This document shows, piece by piece, positions 10,901 to 23,900 of a DNA stretch of 64,000 nt (positions are counted from its first letter, which is position 1; each line of letters opens with the position of its first letter). Under the pieces are notes generated by a model. That model ran no database searches, had not been told where the DNA came from, and saw only the letters and a program-made list of their open reading frames with translations. Origin of the DNA: Gremmenia infestans (taxonomy: Eukaryota; Ascomycota; Leotiomycetes; Helotiales; Hamatocanthoscyphaceae); contig JAFEVB010000007.1 of assembly GCA_032629725.1 (NCBI GenBank), forward strand, positions 1,240,001 through 1,304,000. The letters run 5' to 3'. The position numbers were made by a program, and so were the translations under genes.

Positions 10901-12960
10901 AAAGAAGGCTCTACTACTTATAGACCTAATAAAAAAGGAGAAAGAGTTTAAATAGATAGATAAAGCAGAAAAGGCATTCTAAGAGCTAAAGCAGGCCTTT
11001 ATAAAGGAATCTATCTACTAGAACTTCTAGCTAGAACTTAAGTTAATAGCGGAGACGGACGCGTTAGATAGGGCGATAGAAGGAGTGCTTATATAGAAAT
11101 ATAAAGATAGCAGCTAGTATCTAGTAGCGTACTACTCTAGAAAAATAATATCCGCAGAACTTAACTATAATATATATAATAAAGAACTTCTAGTAATAGT
11201 TAAAGCATTATAGGAATAAAGGGTTTACCTTTAGAGGGCTAACTTCCTAGTAATAATTCTTACTAATCATAAGAATCTTATTAGCTTTACTACGACTAAA
11301 GACTTAAATAGGCGACAGATAAGGTAGGCAGAGACACTTGCTATCTATAACTTATAAATTAAATATATAAAGAGGATAAAGAACGCATATGCTAATATAC
11401 TAAGTTAGAAGCTAGGATATAAAGTAAAAGAGGAAATAAAGGGCATTGCGATCTTCTAGGAAAATAGTAATAACCTTATCCTAAATAAATAATAAATCGT
11501 AGCTGCAACCTATATTAATAGCAACCTATTTACAGATAAAATTAGATCGGTATATAAAGGGGACATAGTAGCAGAAAGCATCTTATAATACTTCTAGAAG
11601 AATATAGAGGGGCTTCTATTATATAAGAATAAGATATATATCCCTAAGAGTATCTAAAAAGAATTTGTTAAGAAATAATATAAGCTACTAGCTTATAGAT
11701 ATTAGGGAAACACTAGAACCTAGGAAAAGCTCTTGCGGAGATACTATTTCCTAGGCATGCGAATAATAGTTAAGAAGGTTATTAGCAAGTGCAATACTTG
11801 CATATAGAATAAGGCATTATAATATGCCCTATATAGCATAATATAATTACCTAATATACTAAAGACCCCCTAGATATCTATTATATAGGACTTTATAGTT
11901 AAACTACTACCGTCTAAGAATCTAATAATAGAAGTGGAATATAATTCTATCCTAGTTATTATAGATAGGTTAATAAAATACACCTATATAATACTCTATA
12001 AGGAATTAAGTATAGCTAAAGACTTAGCCTAGGTATTTCTCTAAGTAGTAGTAGCAAACTATAGCGCGCTAGAAGAAATTATATTAGATAAAGATTAGCT
12101 TTTTACTTTAAAATTCTAGACGGCATTTACGGCTCTACTAGGTATTAAAAGGAAACTATTAATAAGTTTTTACCTATAAACTAATAGATAAACTAAACAG
12201 ATAAATTAGATAATAGAAACATATATCTAGTATTATATAAACTATAAGCAGAATAACTAGGTAGGACTTCTACTACTTGCCTAGTTTATATATAATATAT
12301 TAGCTGCGGAAAATATAAAGATCTTACTAGCATATACGAATTATAGTTATAACCCTAAGGCCTACTACTTTGCAACAACCTTAGAAGTAGATAACTAATC
12401 CGCAACTATACAGATAGAAGACCTTAAAGCACTTTAGAAGGAACTAGCTAGCGACCTAGCATTTTTTATAAAGAGAGCAGCGTTATACTATAACGGAAAA
12501 CGTAGTGTGGAACCTACGCTTAAAGAGGGGGATAAGGTCTATCTAATATAAAGAAATATTAAGATAAAACAACCAAGCACAAAACTAGACTATAAGAAGC
12601 TAGGGCTATTTAAAATCAAGCGAGTCATAGGACTAGTTAACTATAAATTAGCACTACCTAGAATAATAAATATATATCTAGTATTCTATATATCCCTCTT
12701 TAAACTAGTACTACTAGGGGCGCTACCTGCGCCTATTATAGAAATCCAACTAGTTAACCCTAATACTAAGTATAAGATTAAAGTAATACTAGACTATAAG
12801 CAGGTTAGAAGCTATACTAAGTACCTAGTTAAATAGATAGGCTACCTATACTTAGAAAACACTTAGGAAATAGGGGTAACACTTAGGAATCTTAAGATAT
12901 TTATAAGCTACTAAGATTAACACCTTAACTTAACTAGAATAGATCTAAGGGATTATACGC
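8000..12960 (+). pseudogene. E1 gag-pol, RIP-killed
   Basis: Domains are legible through nonsense codons. Gag runs from about 8,130 with a decayed zinc knuckle near 8,830-8,870. A protease active-site block (N/D-S-S/G-A) lies near 9,615-9,650. Reverse transcriptase spans 10,300-10,720, with a block equivalent to the YLDDILVY catalytic motif near 10,605-10,645. The integrase HHCC finger is at about 11,690-11,830, with C-x2-C readable, and its catalytic core follows from 11,870. A chromodomain lies at 12,780-12,910, recognised by a Y-x-K-Y-L-V-K-W-like block with the Trp now a stop, then an ENTWE-like end. The chromodomain places the family among chromoviruses, which target heterochromatin. Confidence 0.85.
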
Positions 12961-13479
12961 TGCAAGAGATATAATAAAAGCAAGGTTATTAAAAGGATCG
13001 GAATAGAAAAAAGGGTTATTACTAGACCTAATACTAGAGGAAGCAGGCAGGCCTCTATGCTTGCGCTCTCTTCTTTTACGCTCTTTCTGCTTCTTCTTCT
13101 TAAGAGCATTAAGCTTATTAAGAGAATTTAAACTAGCAGCAATTATACGCTGCTTCTTTTTATCTAACGCCTCTTAAAGTTTCTTAAGTTGCAGAATCTT
13201 TATAAAAGCCTTAGCTTTCTTAGCATGAAGTTTTTAGCGCTAACGCTTTAACAACTTCTACTTTATAACTTTAGGTATTTAGTTAACCTAGCGAACGTTA
13301 TAGGTTTTGCTTTAATAGATATACTTAATATAATAAGTATATTTAATATCGCAAGGCGCTATGCACTATCTTTTGCTCCTTTTATAATAAAAATAAAGAG
13401 CTATGTTTTATTTACTAGTCTTTTCTATAGTATTACTAAAAGAAAGAGAATATTAGTTACTATTACATTTAGGTGGTAT
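12892..13479 (-). pseudogene. E1 antisense ORF (Zn2Cys6-like small protein), RIP-killed
   Basis: On the strand opposite to pol, a 195-codon frame runs from ATA at 13,479 (ATG before RIP) to a TAA ending at 12,892, with no frameshift, only nonsense codons. Cys-type positions 29, 32, 39, 50, 53 and 60 follow C-x2-C-x6-C-x10-C-x2-C-x6-C. Cys 39 survives here, and the others are Tyr, as expected when RIP turns TGY into TAY; E2 keeps Cys at 29 and 53. A Lys/Arg/Glu/Leu-rich helical region follows, then a C-terminal block with AAYNPLD. The 3' end overlaps the end of pol tail to tail. Spacing resembles a fungal Zn2Cys6 cluster; DNA binding is inference. Confidence 0.72.
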
Positions 13480-13569
13480 AATAAGAAAAGAAAAAGGCTA
13501 TAGGCTTAATAAGATGTTTTCCTATATTATACTTAAGCGTTAGGGCGACGCTAACTAGGAGGGGAATAG

Positions 13570-14053
13570 TATTACGGATATAATATATAACTAAGAGACC
13601 TTAGGCTTAGTATCTAGTTTTAGATATAGGAGAACCCCTAGAGGGGAGGTTATAGTCCTATATATATATATTTAGGTATGTTTATTAGGGAGTAGGCCTA
13701 CTAACATTTAGTTATTATACTACGTGATTAGTCATATGACGCGATCGACTAGTCGACTAGCAAGCAGTCGACTAGATCGATAGTAGTTAAGTTAACTAGG
13801 GTCGACCAGTAGTATAAGGGTTCTATATAAGACTAGGTTATTACCTATTAGATAGGAGCTTTATACTTAACTTAAATAGTATTTCCTAATATACGCTTAT
13901 TACTTTATACTTTATAATAAGCTATACTTCTAAGTATAGCAACTAGTAATCCATCAATAGATATTAATATTAACCTAATAACAACTTAGGTCCAGGGACC
14001 TACTTAAGTCATAAGACTTACCCTAGCACTACGTGGGCTAAGCGATCGTTACA
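13570..14053 (+). repeat. E1 3' LTR (subfamily A1, 484 bp)
   Basis: Same length as the 5' LTR, flanked by the purine tract on the left and by the ACTAG target duplication on the right. Confidence 0.92.
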
Positions 14054-14058
14054 ACTAG

Positions 14059-17000
14059 GCATCTTATAAAGGCACCTTAAACTAACTACGCTTTCTATCT
14101 AAGCTAGAGAAACTATCTAAGTTTAAGGCAAAAAGCATCTCTAAGATGTAATTTTTCTTAAACTGCGCTAATTAAACGTTTAACTAGAACTAGAGTTACT
14201 TTTACTCTACTAATACTACTAAAATCAATACTTATATTCTTAAGTTCATAGAGAAGCCAGCATAGCTATAAGCTATAATAGAAAAGTACTTTAAAGACAT
14301 TTAGCTTACTTAGAAGAAGTTTAAGAAAGCTCTATATAAAATAATCTTAGATAGGATAAATAGAAAGCTAAATGCCTTAAATAAAAGGAATATTATATAA
14401 TAGAGAGATATATAGCTAATTAATAATTTTATTATCTATCTAGATAATCTAGATACTAAGATTAAAGGTAGTATAAATAATTAATAAAGAGAACTTCTCT
14501 ACTTTAAACTTAATAAAGACCTTAAGACCTAGATTAATAAATAGACGATTATACTAACCATTTATAAGAAGCTTATTTTACTAGCTAGAAAGCTAAAGAA
14601 CTTAAATAAACTAAATAAAATAATTAGGAAGTAGTTAGAAAGAAAACGCTATAAAAGTAAAGGTTTTTTAAAACTATAATAGAATATATACTACCCTCTA
14701 CTATGCTTTAATATATTAACGCCTATGCTTTAAATAAAGAGAGAGTTTAGTAAAACTAATCAGACGCTTATTAAAGAGGCCTTAACTAATACTTAATAGT
14801 ATTATACTTATAGAAAAGAAAAGCACTATGCTAATAAGTGCTCTAATAGTATTAAGTGCTATAACTATAGTAAAGCAGATTATATATTCTTAAACTGCCC
14901 CTAGCTTAGAAAACCTGCAGGAAACAACCACGCCTAATTTCTAGTATACTAAAAAGGTTAGGTAAAATATAATAATAGTAGAGAATTATTATCCCTATAA
15001 CTATCCGTAACGCCGAAGGTAAAATAAAGATTAAATAAGCACTATTTAATAGTAAAGCTAAGAGTAATATTATAAAGTAGACGCTAGCTATTAAATATAA
15101 TTAGATGCTAAAAGATAATAGGATTATACTAGCAACTATAGAGAGAAAGAAAGTTACTATCTATAGAACCTATAATACTAATATAATAGCTACTAACTCT
15201 AAGAGATATATAAGAACCTACTAGTACAACTTTATTTTCTATAACTTTAATATCCCTAATATTTTATTTATTCTAGGATTCCTTTAGCTAAAAGCCGTTA
15301 ACTTTATAATTGGATTTCGATCGAAAATATAGTAATACCTATTTAAGAGGTCTTAGGTCTCTCTTATTAGTACCTGCTAGTTTAAAAAAACTATTAGAAA
15401 AGAGATTACTTACTATATAGTCCTTAAAACTGCTATAAGCTAAGTTTAAAGAGTTTTTATTAAATACTTAGACTTTCTTCATATTTTTAATAATAAGGCA
15501 GCTAGAATGCTCTCTAACTATTATCTAATAGAGCACTAAATTAACCTTAAGCCAAGCAAGGAGCCTCCTTAGAGACCTATCTATCCTTTAGCTAAATTAG
15601 AATTAGCTATCCTCTATAAGTACCTAGAAACCAGCCAAGCTAAAGGATAGATCCGAAGGTCTATAAGCTTAGCTAAAGCTCTAATTATATTTGTACCTAA
15701 AAAGGATAGAGGTCTAAAGCTATATATAGACTACTAAAAGCTAAACGTAGCAACTATTAAAAACCGTACGCTACTACCTTTTATTAGTAAGACCCTAGAC
15801 TGTTTCTAGTAGTATAAAAGGTTTACTAAATTGGATCTTAAGAATGCCTACTATCGCTTTTAAATTTGCAAAAAAGACAAGTAGAAAACGGCCTTTTAGA
15901 CTAGATATAGACACTTTAAGTACTATGTTTTATCTTTTAGCTTTATAAATGCTTCTGCTACTTTTTAACCTTATATCAACTAAGCGTTAGCAGGTCTAAT
16001 AGATATTATATATATAGTCTACTTAGATAATATTCTTATCTTTTCGAAAAACTCTAAAAAACACACGGAGGCTATCTAGAAGATACTTAAAAAGCTTAAT
16101 ATATATAAGCTATATATAAACCTAAAGAAGTGCGAATTTGGAACTAATATAGTAGAATTCTTAGGTTTTATTATAAAGCCTAAAAGAGTTAAGATAAACC
16201 TAACTAAAGTAGAAGCAGTTAAAAACTAGCCTACTTTTATATCTTTCTGCGATATCTAAGTATTCTTAGAGTTTATTAACTTCTATAAGAAGTTTATTAA
16301 AAACTATTTCTATATTACTTATCCTTTAATAAATATGCTAAAAGGTATATAAAAAAGGAGAAAGTTAGAACTATTCCGTTTTATATCTAAAGCTTTCTAA
16401 GCTTTTACTATACTATAGGCATACTTTTAAGAAGCTTCTCTGCTATAGCACTTTAATCTAATACTATGAATTAAAGTTAAGATAAATGCTTCTCTATATG
16501 CCTTTAGAGGTATTCTATTCTAACTATTTAATAAAAGATAGCATTCTATTATATTCTTCTTAAAAAAGCTATCCTCTATTAAAAAGAGATATAAGGTCTA
16601 TAATTAAAAGCTAATAGTAATAGTATTTACATTTAAATAATAAGATTAGTACCTTTAAAACGTATTTAAGATAATTATAGTATAGATAAACTATAATAAT
16701 TTAAAATACTTTATAATAAAAAGGATTTTAAATAAGCGCTAAGCACGCTAGGCAGAAAGCCTAGCCTAATTTGATTTTAGTATTAAATATAAAACTAGGT
16801 TATTCAACTTTATAGATAGACCTTTATAAAAGCTAGACTTAATAAAAAAGGATAGTAACTAAAGCTAAAACAAAACGGTTTTACTCTCTACTTTAGAAAC
16901 TAAAATAAAAGTCGCTAGTTTAGTAAAAAAGTCCTATACCTAAGCTAAAGTAGAGGCGAAGCACCTCTATGCTAGCTATAAGCCGGAGCTGTTTTATAAA

Positions 17001-17488
17001 GAAGCAAATTTTAGAGATAATAAGCTAGTTGCTAGTATAGCTAGTTGCAAATAGTATATACTATAGATAATAGCTATTATATTAGTATTATCTAAAATAG
17101 TAAATAGTTTTATATTACTATCGATTTTAGAAACGCTTTTGTAGTTATAAAGCTTTAATAGCTTTATAACTAATAAAGAATTTAAATCGATTCTAGTATC
17201 TCGCTAAGCTAGGTCCGAAGGATATTAGAAAATAAATATAAATAGTTTTTTAAGATTTCGAAAAGCTATTTATATACTAAAAGAAGAGTTAATTAAGTAG
17301 AAGATTCTATATTTTTACTATAATAATACTATTATAAGCTACTTTAGTATATAATATATACTAGAACTAGTATAAAGAAAGTACTTTTAGTAAAGCCTAA
17401 AGAAAAACATTAAAAAGTATATTCGAACATATAGAGTCTATTAGAGAGGAAAAACAAAAAGGCACCAACTATATAGCGAGTTAGCTTT
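14059..17488 (+). mobile_element. Family C gypsy element, right part (gag to integrase)
   Basis: Continues the gag frame broken at 7,492. Then come protease-like sequence, a reverse transcriptase at 15,700-16,060 (IDYRKLN-like and TIKNR blocks, then the VYLDDILIFS-equivalent block near 16,015-16,060), RNase H at about 16,350-16,800, and the integrase zinc finger at about 17,250-17,470. The element is cut inside integrase at 17,488 by a family B LTR and its remainder is missing. Sequence blocks differ from families A and B, so this is a separate gypsy lineage. RIP stops are dense throughout. Confidence 0.8.
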
Positions 17489-17785
17489 TGTCACGGGACT
17501 GGTCACATGATCAATCACGTGACGTCGACACATCGGCGTGGCACCAGCCTCTCGCTTAACTAGCTACCTTTTTTCCAGCTACTATACTAACTAGCCGAGC
17601 GCATATATATTTCCCTTCTACTACTATATTCTAGACTTTCTTTTTTTCCTCTTTAGCTTAGAATTACATTTGATTCGACCGTATACTAGGCTATGCCCTT
17701 AAGGATTTATGATTATAATATTATTCTAAGCTCTCTAAATAACTAATTTTAGTAAGAATTTTAAATTAAACGCATCTAATATAAA
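17489..17785 (+). mobile_element. B1: family B 5' LTR plus 65 bp of internal sequence
   Basis: The 232-bp LTR at 17,489-17,720 begins TGTCACGGGACTGG and matches the two LTRs of the complete family B element. The internal start (17,721-17,785) also matches 28,455 onward. It is then cut by the inverted A' element. It keeps more of the unmutated motifs, such as CACGTGACGTC, than the copy at 40,377. Confidence 0.88.
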
Positions 17786-18217
17786 TATAACAATCGCCTA
17801 GCTTATATAGCGCTAGGGTAAATCTTATAACTCAAGTAGGTCCCTGGATCTAGGTTGTCGTTAGGTTAATATTAGTATCTATTAATAGATTACTAGTTGC
17901 TATACTTAGAAGTATAGCTTATTATAAAGTATAAAGTAATAAGCGTATATTAGAAAATACTATTTAAGTTAAGTATAAAGCTTCTATCTAATAGGTAATA
18001 ACCTAGCCTTATATAGAACCTTTATACCTTTAGATTCTAATAGATTCTAATAGGCCGTAAGGATCCCTATAGTTCTCTTTAGTCTATTATATAACTAATA
18101 TACTAGAAAAACGTCTTTTACTTATATAAGAAAAACCTATTTCTACTAAGGGTTCTTCTATATCTAGAGCTAGATATTAAGCCTAAGGTTCTTTAGTTAT
18201 ATATTATATTTATAATA
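17786..18217 (-). repeat. A' LTR (subfamily A2, 432 bp)
   Basis: Same length as the E3 3' LTR, in inverted orientation. It shares its inner half with the A1 LTRs but has a different outer (U3) half. Confidence 0.88.
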
Positions 18218-18307
18218 CTATTCCTCTCTTGGTTAGCGTAGTTCCTACGCTTAAGTATAATATAGAGAAATATCTTTCTTATAGTATAGCTTTTCTTCTT
18301 TTTTATT

Positions 18308-18889
18308 ATACTATCTATTTATAATATTAAATATAAAAAGCGCTTTATCCTTTATAATCGAATTATCTCTTTTAGTTATTCTATTAATATAAAGTGCTTT
18401 TGCTATAAATTCTAAGGCTTAGAGTATATTATATCTAAATCCTCTAGTTTAGACAAATATAGTACTTATATGAAATTAAAAACAAAGTGCGATATCTATA
18501 GCTCGTTGCTTATAAACTAGTCTATACTAGAGCGCAAAGAGCTTTATTTAGAGCAAAAGAGATAAAAGATGCTTTTAAAGCTATTACGCTTTAATTAGTA
18601 ATAGTCCGAGTTTAAACGCTATACTTAGAATATATTATATTAGGGTCTTAAAACCCTTAATAAGCTTAATACTTTAGAGAAGAAAAAGAAAGTTAAGAAA
18701 GAGAAAAGTAGGCGGCATAAGCAGAAGGCTCTATCTGCTTCTATTTTTAACTTTTTTGCTAGTAGTTCTTTGCTTAGTTCTAACCCTTTTAATAACTCTA
18801 CTTTTATTATATTACTAGCTGCATATAATCCCTTAGACTAGTTCTAGTTAGGTTAGGGTGCTAATCTTAATAGTCTGCAAATATCTTAA
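18308..18889 (+). pseudogene. A' antisense ORF (Zn2Cys6-like small protein), RIP-killed
   Basis: 193 codons from ATA at 18,308 to TAA at 18,887-18,889, in one frame throughout. Cys survives at 30 and 61. Tyr at 33, 40, 51 and 54 marks RIP-changed Cys, and position 51 is still Cys in E3. The middle part is rich in Leu, Glu and Lys, and the C-terminus carries the AAYNPLD block and ends in LQIS, shared with the other copies. Because the host element is inverted, this frame lies on the + strand of the window. Confidence 0.72.
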
Positions 18890-20450
18890 GATTCTTAAGT
18901 ATTATCTTTAGTTTTTAAGTGTTTTCTAAGTATAGGTAGTTTATCTATTTAACTAAGTACTTAATACTTCCTCTAACCTATTTATAGTCTAGTATTACTT
19001 TAATCTTATATTTAGTATTAGGGTTAACTAGTTAGATTTCTATAATAGGCGCAGGTAGCGCCTTTAGTAGTACTAGTTTAAGAAGAGATATATAAAATAC
19101 TAGGTGTATATTTATTATCTTAGGTAGTACTAATTCGTAGTTAACTAGTTCTGCGACTTATTTGATTTTAAACAGCCCTAGCTTTTTATAATCTAGTTTT
19201 ATACTTAATTGTTTTATCTTAATATTTTTTCGTATTAGATAGACCTTATTCTCTTTTTTAAGTATAGGTTCTATATTATATTTTCTATTATAATATAATA
19301 CTGCTCTTTTTATAAAGAATACTAGATCGCTAGCTAGTTCCTTCTAAAGTGCCTTAAGGTTTTCTATCTATATAGTCGCGGATTAGTTATCTAATTCTAA
19401 GATTATTATAAAGCGATAAGTCTTAGAGTTATAACTATAATTCGCGTATACTAGTAAGATCTTTATATTTTCTATAGCTAATATATTATATACAAACTAG
19501 GCAAGTGGTAGAAGTCCTACCTAGTTATTCTGCTTATAGTTTATATAATACTAGATATAATATATATTTCTATTATCTGATTTATCTATTTAGTTTATCT
19601 ATTAGTTTATAAGTAAAAACTTATTAATAGCTTTCTTTTAATACCTAGTAAAGCTATAAATGCTATCTAGAATTTTAAAGTAAAAAGCTAATCTCTATCT
19701 AATATAATTTCTTCTAGCACGCTATAGTTTGCTACTACTACTTAGAGAAATGCCTAAGCTAAGTCTTTAGCTATGCTTAACTTCTTATAAGATATTATAT
19801 AGGTGTATTTTATTAACCTATCTATAATAACTAAAATAGAATCATATTCTACTTCTATTATTAGGTTCTTAAATAGTAGTAGTTTAATTATAAAGTCCTA
19901 TATAATAGATATCTAAGGGGTTTTTAGTATATCAGATAATTATATTATATTATATAGAGCGTATTATAATATCTTATTTCGTATATAAGTATTATACTTA
20001 TTAATAACCTTCTTAACTATTATTTGCATTTCTAGGAAGTAGTATCTCTATAAGAGCCTCTTTTAGGTTCTAGTATCTCTTTAATATCCGTAAGCTAGTA
20101 GCTTATATTATTTCTTAATAAATTCTTTTTAAATGCTTTTAAGAATATATATCTTATTTTTATATAATAGAAGCCTCTTTATATTCTTCTAGAAGTATTA
20201 TAAGATGCTTTCTGCTACTATATCCCCTTTATATACTAATCTGATTTTATCTATAAATAGGTTACTATTAATATAGGTCGCAGCTGCGATTTATTATTTA
20301 TTTAGAATAAGGTTATTACTATCTTTCTAGAAGATCGTAATGTCTTTTATTTGCTCTTTTACCTTATACTCTAGCTTCCGACTTAGCATATTAGTATATA
20401 TATTCTTTATTCTTTTTATATATTTAATTTATAAGTTATAAGTAGCAAGT

Positions 20451-20932
20451 TATTATAAATATAATATATAACTAAGAAATCTTAGGCTTAGTATCTAGCT
20501 TCAGATATAGAAGAACCCCTAGGAGAGAGGTTATAGTCTTATATATATATTTAGGTATATTTGTTAGAAAGTAGGCCTACCAACATTTGGTTATCATACC
20601 ATGTAATTAGTCACGTGATATAATTAACTAGTCGACTAGCAAGCAGACAACTAGATTAATAGTAGTTAAGTCAACTAAGATTAACTAGTAGCATAGAGGT
20701 TCTATATAAAGCTAGGTTATTACCTATTAGATAAAAGCTTTATACTTAACTTAAATAGTATTTTCTAATATATACTTATTACTTTATACTTTATAATAAG
20801 CTATACTTTTAAGTATAGCAACTAGTAATCTATTAATAGATACTAATATTAACCTAATAATAACCTAGGTCTAGGGACCTATTTAAGTTATAAGACTTAC
20901 CTTAGCACTATATAAGCTAGGCGATCGTTATA
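20451..20932 (+). repeat. E2 5' LTR (subfamily A1, 482 bp)
   Basis: Homologous over its full length to the E1 LTRs. The terminal CA has become TA. Confidence 0.9.
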
Positions 20933-23900
20933 CTTTAAGCACTAGTCTTTCTATTAACGGAATAATATTATCTATAGAATCTACTAAAAGAAAGAATATT
21001 CTAACCCTAATAATAACTCCAGCTTTTACGCTAGCACTAGCTTAGACTTTTATAGTATAAAAACAAACTGCGATTATTAAGACACCTAATATATTCTATA
21101 GAGATAAAAGCAAGTTAGATAACTTCCTAACTTTAATAGATATCTATATCTTATTTAACTAATACTTATTTAGAACTAAAGCAGCAAAGGTTATTTATAT
21201 AATTAGTTACCTTTAAAGCATAGCTTTTAACTAGATTAAGATCTATATTAACGATTTTATAGTAAATAAAACCAGTTAGAAGCAAGTTACAACTAGAGCA
21301 AGAACCTTAACTTAGGCTATATTTATAAGCTATAAAGCGTTTAAAAAAAACATCTAATAAGTCTTTAGTAATCTTAAATAGTAAAGTATAGCTAAGTAGA
21401 AGCTATAATAACTAAAGTAGAACAAGTTAGCCTTTAAATATATAGCTAGATTCTAGTAGTATTTAGATATAGTAGAATAAAGTAACCGCGCTCTAACTAG
21501 CTAGTACTACGTAGAACTAAAGGACTTTATTAAAGATAAGCTAACTAAGATAGACTAACTAAATAGTCTTACTAAGATAATTAAGAAAGCGGTTAAGATT
21601 AATAACCGATTCTTTAAAAGGTCCCTTAAATAGAAAAGGACCTATAACTTTAGTAAATAGTTAAAAAAAGCAGGATTAATAGAAAGAAAAAACTAAAGGG
21701 ACCTAATAGAAATTAACGCTGCTTACTAGAAGCTAAACCTACTCTCTAAAAAGAAATAAAATAAGTAATATTAGAAAAGACTCTATTTTAAATGCGGATT
21801 GCCTAGATACTTAGTATTCTTTTATAGGCAGAAGAAAAAAAAAGGACCCTAAAAGAAATAAAACGTAAGCGCAGCTATATAAACCTTAGGTATAGTATTA
21901 TAACCTAACCCTAAGAGATGGAAGTATAGTATGCAACTACTTAAATATAAAAGCTAAAGAATAAATATAGAAGAAAAAGCAAGCCTATCTTAGGATTCTA
22001 TAAACTAGCTATCTAATATAGATAAAAAATAGATTATAGCTAGTAATAAGCTTTCTATAGAAAACTAGTAGAAACCTAAAAAGAGGGATAAACCGGCCTT
22101 CGAAAAGAACTTCTAGCTAGGAATAAAGAAACTAGAAAAAGGTATCTACTATATAGTTATATATTAAAATATATAATAAGTTATCTTTAAGGCACTCTAA
22201 TAACCTAAGATTATTAAGAGCATTCTAGAAGAAAAAATACTAAAGCTAAGCTTAATTATTAAGCTAAGAGAAGTCTAAGAAATCGCTAGTAAAGAATTAG
22301 GTAAATGCATTTAGAGGAAAACAACTTTTCCTTTATTTCCTATAAACCTAATAATCTTTGCTTAGTAATATATTAGTAATAAAATATAAAGCATATTTGC
22401 GCTAAATATCTTATATTAACTAATAAGATAGAAAAGTAGTTACTAACTATAGGAAAACCAATTTATAAAATATAAAGTTCTAGAAGAAAAATAACTAGAA
22501 AAGCAAGTGGCAGCTATAAAAAGCTAGAACCATATAATACTAAGCGCTTATACTAAAGGAAAAAAGCTATAGGTTATACTTAACTCTAGTATATAAAGGA
22601 ACTTCATTTTACTAAAAGCTATAAAAAAGCTTAATATACTAATATAGAAAAAAAGAAACCCTATCTACTTACTATTATTAATAAAATAGTAATTAGAATA
22701 AATAGAGAGATAGTTAAGTATAAGACTATACTTATATAAGTAACTATTAAAGGTTACTAAAAGGAAATCAGCTTAGATATAATCTATATTAGGAATAATT
22801 AGGCTATTTTTAGTATTTCTTAGATTAAATAATATAATCTAGAAATTAACTAGAAAACTTATAAAGTAAAGTTTATCTAATATAGCTATGTATTAAAATA
22901 ACTATATAGCTATAGAGAGGTTAGCGCTACCTTCTATAACGCGCTAAGATATATAATCTAAAGCTTTCTACTAGATAATATAAAGGTCGGAAAAGAGATA
23001 CTAGTATAGTATAAGAAGTTCGAATAGATATTTAATAACCTATAAAGTAAAAAGACTTTACCTAAATATTAACTATAGGACTATAAAATACTACTTAAAA
23101 AAGAATATAAACCTTCTTAGAAACCACTTTGCTAGTATAATAAAGAAAAGATAAAACTATAAAAAAAGTATATTAATAAAGTATTATCTAAAGAATAGAT
23201 AAAGGAGTTGCACTCTTTATTAGAAGCGCTAATACTATTTATAAAAAAAAAGATAAACTAGATTAATTTTATATTAACTACTAAAAGTTAAATAAGATAA
23301 CTATAAAAAATTAATATCTACTACTATAGACAGATAATATATAAAACTGTCTAAGAAAAGCAGTAATCTTTATATAGCTAGATATAAGAGACGCATATTA
23401 CCTAATCTGTATTATAAAGAGCAAAGAATAGAAAATAGCATTTTAAACCAGATTTAGTTACTATAAGTACTAGGTTATACTATTTAGGCTAATAAACGCC
23501 TTAGTAATCTATTAAGAAGTTAACTATAATATATTAAGAGCTTTCTTAGATAGGTTCTATATATATTACCTTAATAATATACTAGTATATTTAGATAATA
23601 AGAAATAGCATATAGGATATATAATATAAGTCTTAGAAGCACTTATAGTAAAAGGATTCTGTTTAAAGCTATCTAAATACAACTTTTATATAAAAGAAAT
23701 TACCTTTCTAAGCTATATAATTACGCTAAGGAAAATCAGCCTAGACCCTAAAAAGGTCTAAGCGATTATTACCTAGGAGACGCTAACTATAGTTAAACAA
23801 GTGCAATTTTTCCTAAGATTTATAAACTTCTACTAGAAGTTTATTAAGTTATATTTAAAAAAAGCTCTACTACTTATAGACCTAACAAAAAAGAAGCAGA

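Larger units (their letters stand above)
7493..14053 (+). mobile_element. E1: full-length family A chromovirus (Ty3/gypsy), RIP-inactivated
   Basis: The 6,561-bp element is bounded by two 484-bp LTRs and a perfect 5-bp target duplication ACTAG (7,488-7,492 and 14,054-14,058). A purine-rich tract, AGGAGGGGAATAG, lies directly before the 3' LTR at 13,557-13,569. The LTRs begin TATTACGG and end CGTTACA; the initial TG was probably changed to TA by RIP. The internal region has gag, protease, reverse transcriptase, RNase H, integrase and a C-terminal chromodomain on the + strand, plus an antisense ORF before the 3' LTR. Every coding part is full of stops, so the copy cannot move. It interrupts the gag of family C. 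Confidence 0.92.
17786..20450 (-). mobile_element. A': inverted family A chromovirus, 3' part only
   Basis: The 432-bp LTR at 17,786-18,217 is the reverse complement of the A2 subfamily LTR seen in E3. The purine tract appears as its complement at 18,218-18,230. Going inward are the antisense ORF (here on the + strand), then on the - strand the chromodomain (about 18,905-19,020), integrase core and finger (to about 20,100), and the end of RNase H. The copy stops at 20,450, where E2 starts. The rest of A' is not present on the far side of E2. Confidence 0.88.

Noticed and set aside
18232..18890. The antisense ORF as a chance open frame
   Set aside because: It keeps length and frame in three RIP-ruined copies, with Cys positions that complement each other, which chance would not produce.
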